Shown here in pieces: positions 1 to 12,400 of a stretch of DNA of 64,000 nt. The stretch comes from Sarcocystis neurona (Eukaryota; Apicomplexa; Conoidasida; Eucoccidiorida; Sarcocystidae), in NCBI GenBank assembly GCA_000727475.1, contig KL647288.1, forward strand, positions 6,289,414 to 6,353,413, in the 5' to 3' direction. Below the pieces are notes generated by a model. That model made no database searches and was not told the DNA's origin. It was given only the letters and a program-made list of their open reading frames with translations. The position numbers were made by a program, and so were the translations under genes. Every line of letters starts with the position of its first letter. The first letter of the stretch is position 1.

Positions 1-2590
1 TACGTACACCCCACAAGTTTGGTCTTTCTTCCTCTCTGGGCGAGTGGGCGAAGACACGATGTGTGGGACACGAAGTGTCGGTAGACAGCGGTTTAACCCC
101 CTGCTGCATATTCTGTTGTAGCACCGTCCCTACCGTTGCGGCAGCCGTCGATCGGCCTGCAGCCGTGGCCGGTATCTCCCCAGCAGCAGCAGCAGAAGCA
201 GGAACCAGGCAGACTCTCTCTCTCTCTCTACGTCTGCTCTGTATATCTGCGCTCCATTACCTCAGGGTGCAGCAGCAGCAGCAGCACGTTTCCTCTTCGC
301 CGTGTGTCTCCGCTGTTTGACAGCTCTGCCTTCGAGCAACATTTCCACTCTTTCGTGGCCTCATGCTTCACGCGCTCGTGGCTTGGCCCTCTGGTCATGT
401 AGCGGCTGATCTTTTTCTTCGTATTCTCTGAGCTCGCGTGCGTCCCCTCTCTCCAGCCACTTCGCACGCGTGTTCCTCTTGCTTTTCTGCTGGTGTTCTT
501 TTTCGGTTTCTCATTGTTCATGAACTCTCTCGCTCTCCCTCGCTCTGTGCCCACGTTTTTGCCTCGCCCATGTCAACCTCCTCAGGTGATCTTCCACTTG
601 AGTCATTTTCCCTCCCCTGCGCAGCCCTTCTTTCCGCTTTGGCCGTTACTGCATCCTGTTCTTGAACTTGTCACAGTCTTCTTGTTTTCGTCATCATTGG
701 CGTCTTCCGTCCTTCCTTTCCTGTCGTGGACTTCCTGTCCTTCACGCAATCATCCCGCGCATGTCCCTTTCCACGCGACATTAATTTTCAACAAACTGCA
801 ATGTTTTCGTCATCCCAACCGCCTTTTTTTATCTCGTACAAGAACGACAGCCGTGGTAACTCTGGTACGCGTGACCCATCTCGTTTCCCTCTTCCTTCTA
901 TCAAAAACTTTATTCTCTCATGTGTCGACCTCTCTGACACTTTTTCTGGCTCCCGTTGTCGGGCTGGCGTCCTGCAGCTGCTCGCCGTCCGTAGCACGGC
1001 CGCGTCTTGCCATTCGTGTCCTTTTCAACTGTATACTCTGTCCCGTCTCGTATCTCTATATGTAGGGAAAGATGTGAGGTTTGATACATCTCCTCGAACT
1101 CTTCAGCGTCAAGCGTGCGTGTGTACATCACCGAGGAGGGGCTTATGAGCGTATCCTGTCTGTGCCACCCGTCCTCTCTTTCTGTGTCTGACGGGGGGGT
1201 GAAGAGACGCTGCTGCCGGGTGGATTTCTGCTGGAAAATCTTCTGCGGAGTTCCGCTGCCCTTCCCAGTGTCTCCTTCCTATAACACGCATGAACACACG
1301 CATGTGTGTATATGTGTGTCGGCGAGGAATTAACGAGGAGTTTCCGGCAAGGACATACGTCTATAATACACATATATGCATATGTATATGCATGTGCAGC
1401 ACTTGCGTATTGAAGAGCTCGTCGCGCGTTTGCGTACGAGCTCGAACGTACAGACGTGGCTCTGTGTAATACATACGGGCGCGTAGTGCTTGCCGGAAGG
1501 CAAAGAAATGTCTCTGTGTGTAGAATTTGGAGTGGAAGGGTGGGCGCATCTCGTCTACCCGTGTCCAGTAGCCGTCTGTTCATTTCTCGTAGAATTCTCA
1601 CGTAGACGCATCGGTTTGTGTGGGTGGATGCTGCTGCTGCCCTCATGAAGGACTTCTGCAGCCGCTCTTTCGGCGGATCTGGTTGTGGCCTTCTTACCCG
1701 GTCCAGGCTTAGTCGGAGGGCTATCCCACACGCGCGCCTGTTCTATTCTTGACGCTCTCGAGCTGCTGCATGCTGCAGCACCTTTCTCCTTCCGCTCGGT
1801 CTTCTTTGTCTTTGTTTTTCTCTGTCTCTCTCTGTGTCCGTTCCCCCGCTGTTCGCGGTGCGTGACATGTCGTATTGCCACAGAGCCTGCTGCATCTTGC
1901 CGCATCTGACCTCTACGCCCGTTCTGCTGCACGTGCGCCTGCTGCGAGTTCTTTGGCAATCCCGTGGCTGTTGCTGCAGCCCTCTCCTGCAGTCTGCTTG
2001 TCTACACACGCATGTTGCACTTCTTCTCTTCATTCGTCTCTCCGACGCCGCTGCTGTCTCGCTGCGCTGCTGCTGGTGTTGGTGCTGCATCTTGCCTCGG
2101 GTCGCTCAACCGCTACCGCACACGCTCTTCATCGACATTCACACAGCAAGCCGAGACAGGTATCTCCCCTATTTCCTGTCTCCCCTCTCTCCTGTCTCCG
2201 CTCCTGGGCGTAGGTGAGCGCTTAGGACGGGAAAGGGAGCGCATCTAGACGGATCCACACTGAGAGAGTGTCCAAGGACGTCCCTGCTGCTGCTGCAGCA
2301 CCGGCAGCCGCTTCTCGTGCTGCACTGCCTGCTTCCGGTCGAGTCCCGATCGATCCGTCCCCAAGGCAGCTCGCGTTTCTATGTGATTCTCAGCGGCTGC
2401 TGCTGCTGCTCCTGCTGCTGGACAACTAACTGCCTCCGTCTGCTGTTGCTGCCACTCGTCCTCCTCGTGGTCATCCGCGTTTTCCTCCTCCTCGCCCTCC
2501 TACGTCTGGGGCGTCTTTCCGCTGACATTCCCGTCAGCCAGAATTCCCCGTCTTGACGCAGCTGCCACCTGGGCAGCAGTAGGAGTCGCA
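1..2590. other. CTG/pyrimidine-rich DNA, no confident gene
   Basis: The plus strand is rich in CTG, TCTC and CTTC, with TATATG steps near 1370-1390. Both strands hold medium-length open frames: Cys/Leu-rich on plus and Gln/Arg-rich on minus, for example minus 1555-1959 and 1743-2090. They lack convincing ATG starts and have no phase-matched splice partners. They are what pyrimidine-rich intronic or spacer DNA gives by chance in this genome. A minus-strand exon near 1.56-2.09 kb cannot be excluded. Confidence 0.4.
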
Positions 2591-3038
2591 GCAGCAGCAA
2601 CAGTGGCAAAAGAGCGGCAGATTTGACATTCCACACGTACAGCGTCAGAAGTTGCAGCAGGGCGTCGTGGCGCAGCTGCTGCGTCACTGCCAGTCCTGAA
2701 GCGCAGCACTGCCATGAGCAGCACCGCTGCGGCACCACCAGCTGGGCGATGAACTGCTACAGTGACTGCTCTGCGGTTGCAGCATATACCTGCTCCCGCC
2801 CGAGGCTCCGAGCAGCCGTTCGAACCAGCGGCCCAAGTTCGTTTGTTTCCGTCGCACCACGTCGACTAGCTGCGGAGGCAGCGACCGCAGCCTTGCAGCC
2901 GGACGTCAGTGGCGTTTCTGCCGACGACTTGCACAACAGCTCTGCAGCAGAAGGAGCAGCGCCATCAGATCAGCAGCAGAGAGACAGTCGCAGCTGCAAC
3001 GGCAGCAGCAGCGGGGATAGCAGCAGCAGCGGGGATAG

Positions 3039-4060
3039 CAGCAGCAGCAGTTGACCCGAGAGCAACAGCGGGGACAGCAGCAGGAACAGCGAGAGCAGCA
3101 GCACCGACTGTGGCTGCCGCTGCGGTGTAGCGTTTTTTTTTTCCGTTGCTGCAGTTGGCGTCGGTGGGGCTGCTGCTGCTGCCCCTGCAGCGTCTGTTGC
3201 TGCGTCTCCTGCGCTTTCTCTTGTCTGTAGCTCCAGCAGCAACACACAGGGCATCACCCGCTGCTGCTGCAGCTACAGCGCGTGGAAAACTGAGCGCATA
3301 CATACACAAGGGATACTGAGAAAAGAGGGCTGCAGCAGAGAGTTATTTCTCTTGCCGTCGCGCATTCCATAGGAAGACTGCAGCAGCAGCCTTTCAGACG
3401 ACGAACTGTCCTCCTAACCGTCTGCAGCAGCAGGTCGACAAGCAGCACCAGGTCGATAAGCAGCAGCAGGACGCGGCAAGCAGCAGCAGGAACAGGTGGT
3501 GTTGCTCTGTAGCAGCGACGGTGGGAGAAACGTCAGAGGAGGCGTGGGAGTAGGAGCCACGCAGCAGCGGCAGGAGAAAGGTTCGTCAGGAGCAGGGCAC
3601 TGCAGCAGCAGCGCGTTGTCGCGAGAACGTGTGGCAGCGACAGCCGCGTAGCAGAGGAAGAACTAGCGGGTGACTGGTGCAGCGGCTGCAGAGGTAGGGA
3701 GAGAGTGTGCGGATGCTTGGCTGTTGCCGCAGCACCGTCAGAACAAAGCAGGCGGAGCGTTAATTCAGCGGCAGCAGCAGGGGCGGGTGTATCTGACGTG
3801 CCTAGTGCAGCAGCAGCATCAAAGGGAAAGACTTCTGATGGACTTGCTGCAGGGACGACAGCTGCCGAGGAAGACGACTTCTGGTGATCCCTGGTGCAGC
3901 AGCGGCAGCAGCAGCAGAAAAAGCTTGATTCTTGCTGCAGCAGGCGCAGCAGCAGCAGCAAGAGGAGGTGTGGGGAGGTGCGTCAGACAAGATGTGTTTG
4001 CCGCTGCTGCCGTCGGAAGGACAGTTCGAAGAAAGTTCGATCCGCCGTTCGAAACCTTAA
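3039..4060 (+). CDS. Fragments of a Q-rich multi-exon gene, 3' part
   Basis: The gene is not recognised and the exact model is open. Three exon-like pieces can be chained in phase. Piece one is 3039-3126, after a TAG, giving a Gln/Glu coiled-coil-like stretch with LTREQQRGQQQEQRE. Piece two is 3336-3495, reading ESYFSCRRAF and then RLQQQVDKQHQVDKQQQD, with a GTGGTG donor at 3496. Piece three is 3683 or 3692 to 3887, ending in an acidic tail, TTAAEEDDFW, and a stop. A competing last exon is 3941-4060, after a good ...TTGCTGCAG acceptor, ending SSIRRSKP. Acceptors for pieces two and three lack strong pyrimidine tracts, so this is a set of supported fragments, not a finished gene. It lies upstream of the EPL1-like gene on the same strand. 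Confidence 0.33.
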
Positions 4061-4897
4061 GCGACAGCTGCTTCTGTAGCAGGAGTCATTCCCTTCTTTA
4101 CTTCTTCTTCCTGTTTTCTTGCTCCTCTGTCTCCCGTCTTCCGCGTAATTTTTCGTCAGCAGCTTCTGTTATTTATCCCGCTGCTCTTCTTTCCTGCGTC
4201 TGCTGCGGCATCTATTTCTATCCTCCTCGACCTCCTACTCCTGCAACAGCAGCAGCGGCGGCGTCGCCTGGTTCACTTCTTCCCGTGCGTCCATCTTCTT
4301 CGCGTTTCCTTCGTGTGATGCATGAGTAGCATTTGTTGCGCGACGTTATCCGTTCTCTTGTGCTACCGTTTTACGACAGCGACAGGTTCTTCGTATCTGG
4401 TGAAGAAATCATCTCCGTGCCGCGGAAGCAGCAACACTTCTTCGTCGTCTTCTGTTTTTGCTGATGCTGCTGCTGCGCAGCTTCTGCAGCTTCTGGTCAC
4501 GTGAAAAGTTCTTTTTTTGTACAAACTACGCCTCGCCGTTTCTGTTACATAGCTCCTTTCTTCGCTCTACTCTTCAACAGTTTTGACCCTTCCTGCGGGC
4601 AGCTGCTCGTTATTCTTTCAAGCCGCGCTAAGAACCCACTTGTTTGGTACTTCCTCTTCTAGTCGGCGAAGGTGTAGTAGCGCCGCCTTTTGTTGACTCT
4701 TTTTTTCTGCTTTTTCGTCGTTTGCTGCCTTCCTCTCCGGACGTCGCCCTTCTCTTCGGTTTATCTTTCTTTCCCACGGACATCTGGACTTTTTTTAGTG
4801 GCGACGTCTTGCTCCTCTCGAGCTCTTCGGGAAGTAACCGGGTGCCGCAGCCGAAGGCGCACAAGAAGACGAAGAAGAGAGAAAAGAGAAGAGCAGA
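4061..4897. other. Spacer upstream of the EPL1-like gene
   Basis: This stretch is T/C-rich (4080-4860) and becomes purine-rich just before the ATG at 4898. No reading frame with a start and splice support was found. It presumably holds the 5' UTR and promoter of the downstream gene, but no motif can be named from sequence alone. Confidence 0.4.
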
Positions 4898-5017
4898 ATG
4901 GCGCTGCAGCAGCCGCAGTTGGTGAAGCCGCCTCAGCGGCAGCTGCGTTCTCGAGCAGTCGATGCCACGAAGAAACTTTTTATCATACGCGACTACCAAG
5001 ATATAGAGCATCTCGCT
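4898..5017 (+). CDS. EPL1-like exon 1 (start of EPcA domain)
   Basis: The exon encodes 40 residues from an ATG in good context (AGAATGG) to a consensus donor, GTGAGT, at 5018. The last 25 residues, containing [19 protein letters not shown], line up with the start of the Enhancer-of-polycomb N-terminal domain, where animal proteins have a basic patch, a DASKPLPV-like core and an acidic 'EDLPDL' turn. It ends in phase 0, matching exon 2. Because the family's most N-terminal block is here, I place the start codon here rather than at the ATG at 6942. That ATG lies just upstream of the exon 2 acceptor. Confidence 0.75.
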
Positions 5018-6445
5018 GTGAGTGTGGAATTTTAACAGCGCCGCAAAACTTCATGTACACATACGCTTAACTCGTGCATACTTGAATTTGGGCATCCCCA
5101 CCGAGAAGAATCACCTTCCACAGTTCTTCGATAGCTGACGACGTTCCTTTCCTTGTTACAACGCGCTACTTTCTTCCTGTTCAGCAGATAAAAAGTGTAT
5201 GATTTCGTCGTGACTGTGCCACCAAAAAGGGTCCTGACGAAGAAGAAAGTGGAGAATTTATGTACACACGTACACGTAGAGAAAGCTAATGACGTGTGTG
5301 ATACGCATATATATATATATATAGGTACATACGTATATAGTTACATACATGCATATAGAGAGACGGGCACATGCCTACACATATGTATATACGAATTGCT
5401 CCCTACAAAGGGACACATATATATATATGTATATAAATGTATACGGTATGTATATCGATGGATATGCAGGCACCCACACGTAGCTGTGGGGATGAGTCGG
5501 GTTGTACACGCACGAGTCAAAAAAATTCCCATCGCTTTTTTAACGAAAAGCGCATCACCTCACAACAGCGGCGTGTAACCAATAAAACGTTTAGTTTCAC
5601 CATTAGAGCGGTTTCAGTCTCTCGACCGTACACACTCTCGCTGAAGTGGCGCGGGGAAAATTTCTCGTTTGAAGGAAGGAAATTTCGTTTGCTGTAGGTG
5701 TATCTCAGTATATCCTCTGTCGCGCGTTCGTTGAACAGATTATCAAAATATTTGGTAAAGGTCGTGCATTTTTGTACGAGGTAACGGCAGTATATGTCTG
5801 CTTTGTCCTTGACTGGATACGTGATAACTGTTTTCCTAGCCTCAAATCTGAAGAGACAAGTGGAAAACTAGTCGTGATGACAATCGTGCATACACGAGAA
5901 AGACAGAGAGAGGGAAAGAAAAGATTCGAAGAGAGAGAAGAGACGCACTGGGGTGTACACGCGTAACGTCGGTGTATGTACACTCAAGTACACGTAGCAC
6001 GAGAAACAAGCGGCCGCCGGTGGACGCGAGCGTACTTTACTTCCAGTGTGTACGTACACCCGAAGCGACGTGGGACACGTACGCCAGTGTACGCGCGCAT
6101 CCGAATCATTCCAGTGTACGTACACCAGAAGAGAGAAACACGCATCCACCGATGTATGCGAGCATACGTGTCACTCCAGTGTACGTACGCTCAAATGGAC
6201 GTAGGGAGAGAAAGAGACGTACTTGTGTGTGCGCACACGCGTACGTGTTACTCCAGTGTACGTACACTCGAAAAAGACGTAGGGATGTGGCGGATGTGGG
6301 CGTGTGTGTGTGGGGAAGCGCGCACACGCGAATATCGACGACGTGACGTCTACTTCATGTGCCTCGACCTTTTCACTCTCCAGACAAGTACTCGTGTGTG
6401 TGCAGCCGCCTTCGTCCCCTATGTCTTGGTGCCTGTATATCCATT

Positions 6446-6476
<31 letters not shown>

Positions 6477-9400
6477 ACATATATATGTATATATCTGTCC
6501 ATGTACAATTGTGTGGTAAAACATATACGTGTGTGCGTACAGGCATGTGTCTGTCTCTCTACGTACAGGTATATAACTATGTGTGTACGTACGCATGTCT
6601 GTGTCCGTACCATCTGCGTCACTGTCTTTTTCTATGTTTACGTGCGTCTATATGTGTATGGATATCCCTTCTCTCTTTTTTTCTGTCTCTGTAATTGGGA
6701 CACACAGCTATATGTATCCACGTGCGTGGCACGGGGCACAGAGACAACCGCAGACTCGTAGCGGGGTGTGTGCGTGAAGAAAGGAAATTTCTTCTCCGCT
6801 TGCAGGGTGTCGTGCGATGGGAATTTCTTGTTTTCGTCTTGTCGCGGAGGGCCGTTGTTCCCGTCGCCCGTGCTCTTCTTCTGCCGGACACTTTTTCGCT
6901 CCGTGTCTCTCTGCGTCTCTCTCTGCTGTGACTGACTGGCCATGCGCGCAAACGGACAGGAAGAAGAAGGCGTGCGACTGGACCCTGCGCACCTCGGATT
7001 TCTCTCGCCGACGGAATTTGTCGTCGACGCAGATATGGCGCAGCAGCAGGGAAGTGGCGGCAGCAGCGAAAGAGCAGCAGGCGGAGGTGCAGGAGGCGGC
7101 AGCGGCACTAGCGCTGCCGCAGGCGGAGGAGGAGGAGGAGGAGAGCAGCAGCAGCGAAGAAAGAAAAAACAGAAGCGGATCATCGTCCCACCGATAAAAA
7201 CGGAAGAGACTGCCATAGGCGAGGAAGAACTGCGCGACTTCTCTCGTCCGGACCACTACATCCGGTTCGAGATGCATAGAAACCAGTACGGCTTCTACAA
7301 TATAGACACACGCACACATCACCACACGTAAATATGTATATGTGTGCAGCCGCAGCGAACTGGGTGGCACGAGTTCTGCACTTGCATGGTACATACAAGT
7401 GGATTTCTCTGGAGGTGTCTGTGTGCCGTTGTTTCTCTCTTTCCCTCTCTTCCGTGTGTGTGTGTGTGTAATGTAGGGGAGAGACTCTTGCGTATTCTTC
7501 GCGTACGTGTTGAGCTGGCCTGCATGCTGCAAGTTTATATATGTCCATGTACCCCGGTGTGTGCGTGTTTGAGTACGTGTGTTTGCGTGTATGTCCTTCC
7601 TTGTTCCTTCTCTCTCCCCTCTCTTCTTGTATGCAGCATGTCTTTGTTTGGTAGGCAGTATGTATGTAATATGTAGGGGTTCCTATCAGTGTGTTTTCCT
7701 GTGTTCATCCCAAGCCTCTCTATCTGTCTCTCCCTTCCTCGCTCTGCATTATCTGCGTCCCCTGCCTGCAGTCTCACCAGGATTTATCTGGATCCCTTTT
7801 ACTTCGTAGTAGGGTCTTCGTCTGACTTACTTTATCTGGGGCACGTGTCCACGTTGGGGGAACGCAGATAGAGAGAGAGAGACACACACACACAAGCCTC
7901 TTGGATACTCAGAGTCGACGAAGAAAAACTATTTTTTCTCGCTTTCCACTCCATATATATATGCGTGTATATGGAAGCACATTTATATATATATATATGG
8001 AAGCGTATTTGTATATATATCCATGTGGAGCCACATTTGTATATATATATATATATCGATGTATATGGAAGCATATATGTATATATACGAATGTGGATCC
8101 CGGATATTGGCGTTCAACAGATATGCGTCTTGCCTTTTTGATTTCTTATACGTTTCTTGCCTGCTCTTCTTTTTCTTCTGACACCCCCAGAGCAACAGGC
8201 TTGCGTCTTCCTGATGGGTCAACGGTGCACTATGATATGTTGGTGGAAGATGAGAAATTCGTTGCTCGGGTAAACGACAGCATTGCCCGTGTGCTGCCGC
8301 CGTCGCTGCGGCCTCCGCGGGATCTCTTTGCTCTCGACGCTGCAGTGGCTGAAGCACTTGCTGCTGCTGATGCCGCACACGCGGCGGCTGCTGCTGCCGA
8401 AGCGTCGTCCTTGTCTTCTTCTTCGTTCTCGTCGAGTGTCGCCGCCGTGGAGGAGGATCCTGCTGCTGCTGCGCCTGCTGCTGCGGCGGTCTCTTCTGCT
8501 GCTGCCGACTCCGGCGATGCGGCTGTTGCTGCGTTGGTGAAGGAGGAAGCAGCGACATCGTCACCCGAAGAAGAAGAAGCAGCAGCAGCAAAGGCAGACG
8601 CACCAGGAGCTGCGGTGCGGCAGGGCTCCCAGCAGCAACGCAGACGGCCAAGAGACGCCGCCGAAGAGAGAGCCGCAGCAGCGGCAGGTGGTGCTTCTCC
8701 TGCTGAAGGCAGTAGTAAAGCCACTGAGGAGGAAGAGGTGCTGGTTGCTGCTCCTTGGGGGGGAGGGACTGACGTCGCCGCGCAGCACGAGCAGCTGAAG
8801 CGCGAGCAGGAAGAGGAGCAAAACGAGCAGCAGTTGCAGAAACAGCAGCAGCCGCAGAAGCAGCCGCAGAAACAGCAGCAGGAGAAACAGAAGGAGAGTC
8901 AGGAGCCGCAGAAGCAGGACGAGGACGTGGAGATGCGGGAGACGCAGCAGAACGAAGAGCAGCAGCAGCAGAACGAAAAGCAGCAGCAGCAGTCAGGTAA
9001 AGACGACCTGCCGCGAAGAGCGGAAGCAGGAAAAGGGAGAGGAGAAAGTGTTTCTCGTGCTGCTGCGTCGACAGCGGCTTCCACTTCTTCATCGTCGACG
9101 TCTTCTACGTCGCCTGGCGACAAATTGTCGAGTCCTGCGGTTCCTGCGTCTCCGAGCGCGGCCGCGTCTCCGGGCGCTGCGCTGTCTCCGACGTTCTCTT
9201 CTCCGTCTCCGGCTGCTGCCACTGCTGCGGCTTCTGACCCTGCGTCCTCTGCTTCTGAGGGATCTTCCGCATCCCACACTGCTGCGGACGAAGACCGAGC
9301 ACCAGCAGGAGGTACGCTAACTACTTCTTCGGCAGACGGTTCTGCCGCGTGCGCGCGCGATAGCGAACGAGTTGATGCTGCTGGTGCTGCGGGTGCCACA

Positions 9401-12400
9401 GGCTCTGTAAGGACAGGCAGAAAAGGCGCAGGAGAAGCTGCTCCTCCCGCCGAGCTGTTGCTCTTTCTCGACCGACTCCCCCCGGAACCGTGCGCTGGCG
9501 AAGGTGAGCAGCAGAACGAGCCGCTGGAGCAGCAGCAGCAGCAAGTCGAACAGCAGCTGCAGGAGGAAAGTGCGTCGCAGTCAGCACCGGAGGGTAGCGA
9601 GCTGCAGCTGGGCAGCTCGTCGCCCCCGTCGCTCTACAGCAGCAGCAGCGAGAGCCACCGTGCTGTGCTGGTCCACAGCAGAAGCAGCAGCAGCAACAGC
9701 AGCAGGAGCAGCAGCAGCAGTGGCAGGGGCTGGATGGGCGGCAGCAGCAGCGGCAGCAGCAGCGTTGGCAGCCTTCGGCCGAAACATGAGAGCAGCCGGA
9801 GCAGCAGCAGCGGCTACAGAGACAGCAACAGCAGAGACGGCAGCAGCGGCGGCGGCGTGAGGTGGAGAGGCAGTGCGTTGATGGGACGCACTAAAGGCGT
9901 CGGAGCAGAGATGTACCTCAGCGAGCTCGCGTTTGTTAAATTAATTGACTCTTTTGAAAAAGAGGCCCACAAAAAAGGCGGACCCGAGGGCCTCATATCT
10001 GCCGAAGACGCGCTGAAAATTGCCAAGGAAGACCTTCGACTGCCTCTCCATCCCGCTCTTGTTCGCCACGTTCACACGGTACCTTCATCCGTTTCTCTCT
10101 ACCTGCATCCACATATATACAAACGTGCGGGTGCTCCTGTTTATATACATAAAATACATGTATGTGTCTTTGCATTATCATACGTCATGGCAGCTTTATG
10201 TGTGTGTGTGTACATATATATATGTATGCATATATATATGCATATATCCGTTATCATATGCCTGTGCATGTATATACATATATATCTATATGATTGTGTG
10301 CCATAGCAGTTTTGTAGACATCTGTCTATCTGTCTCCGTACATAGATATATGCATTATGATACGCCATGGCGATTTTATATGTATGGATAAAAATGTATG
10401 TACGCGTCATTGTATGCCAGTGTATATATATACGTTATGACATGCCGTGGCGTTTATATATATATATGTGCATTATCATATGGCATGGCGCCTTTGAATG
10501 TATATATAAGTATATGCGTTATTGTATACCAGTATATATATGTATGTATATATATATACGTTATTATATGCCGTGGCGCATGTATGTATTAATTTTATGC
10601 ACCCCAAGTGCAGTTTTATACGCGCACTTGCGCGGATGGGTGCAGCCGCATGCAAGTGGTCGTCCGAGACAGTTTTTGCCACGCGTGGACGCATGCGCAT
10701 GCGTAGGCGTTCTCTCTGTATATACGTGCATGCAGATACATATACATACGTTTACACATTTTAATAAATCAGGATGCATGCGTCAAGGGCGTCGACGCAT
10801 ATCTCCGTGCGCACGCGTGAAGCCGTGTTGACGTCTTCGTATAACTTTCAGTCCCGTTTCGCTCTCTGTCTCGCTCTTTCGATGCCTTGATAGCGTGACA
10901 TATAAAACTGCCTCTTCTTTTTGTCCACTATATACATACATGTGAACAGACTTGCACCAACTATATATGTGTATGGCGAAAGTCAAATAGTGCGTACACT
11001 TACGTATATATATATGTAGAGGGTGAAGTAGTGCGTATATATGTACACGTAGAGAGTGAAGTGCGTATGTGTGTATGTCTCTTTGTAGGGAGAGGAGGAG
11101 TGCGTATTCGTAGGTGTAGGTAGTGGATGAAGTAGTGCGTATATATATATATATATATGTATGTGTGAATGTATGCTTATATATATATATTAAAGTATGT
11201 ATATATACATAGAGAGAGTGAAGGTGTCGGTATTTGTTTGTCTAGCTGTCCACATATATATTGACGTCTGTGCAGGAAGACATACATGTTTATCTAGGGA
11301 GTGAATGAGTGCGATTTATATACAGATAAACAAATATATGTGTATGTATGTAGAAAGCAAGCGAGTAGGGCGGTGCCCCGGCCTTCTGCCCCCTGCCTTT
11401 GCCGCCTGAAGAAATAGAGAGCTGCTTGCGTGCCTAGTTGTAGGAGACGTGGGTGTACATTAATCATCCACAGATATGTGTCGACGTCTTCGCCGATCCG
11501 GGGGAATGTGTGGCGGGAAGTCTGCAGCTCCCGTCCCTCTTGCCCGCTTGTCCGCATGCAGGGAAAGAAAATTAGCTGTCCACGTGCCCTGCCGTACGCC
11601 TCCAAGCGTCCTGGGGGATATCTTCGCAGCCTCTTGCATGCGTCTGCATGTATTTGTATGTGCTTGTAGCTGCAGCGGCTGGTTTTCGTCGTGACAGCTT
11701 GCAGAGAGATGCGTGTGGGACCACGATTTTGAATGTATGCGCTGCTGGCAACGTAGCGAAGACTTTCTTCTGCAAACGGCATACATATGCGCATACACAC
11801 AGGGAGAAGACAAGCTTTCTACGTGCGACGCAGCGTACACGGTTGACGGAAAAAGGTAGTGGATATAGATAGTAGAGACCTACCTATGTGCAGCGACAAG
11901 TAAGAGAGAAATCTGCCGGTGAAAATGCCTGCACCTGTGTATATATGTCTGAGCAGCATCAAAAGCGACCGACAGCAGCTGCAGAAGCAGGGACAGACAA
12001 ACCAGCCGCTTGAACAGACGCAAAGCCGTGCTGCTGCTGGCCTTGTGCGTTTCTGCTGTTAGGCATACGCCTGTTGCTGCTTCTGTTGCCACGCCCGCTC
12101 CTCCTCTATTTGTTGGTAGAGTCTCCGTGCTCCTCGTGGTGCATGCGCCGCGCCCGTTTGGACGCTGCTGCCGCGGTTGCCCTCCCTCTCCACATATCTC
12201 AGTTGCCGCCACTGCTGTTGCCGCTGGTGCTGCATCTCCTTCTCTTTATCCTCGTGGTCCCTCGCTGCTGCCTGTACTGCTGCCTGACCGGCGCCGTTGC
12301 CGACTCTCCACCGGCTGCTGCGCCCGCCTTTGCTATTACTCTGGCTGCTGCTGCCGTGGGGTCGTTCGGCTGCGGCGCTGCGGCGCGTGTCTGCTGCTGC

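Noticed and set aside
6942..6944. ATG at 6942 as the start of the EPL1-like gene
   Set aside because: The N-terminal family block is encoded at 4898-5017 and splices in phase to the acceptor at 6957-6959, just after this ATG.
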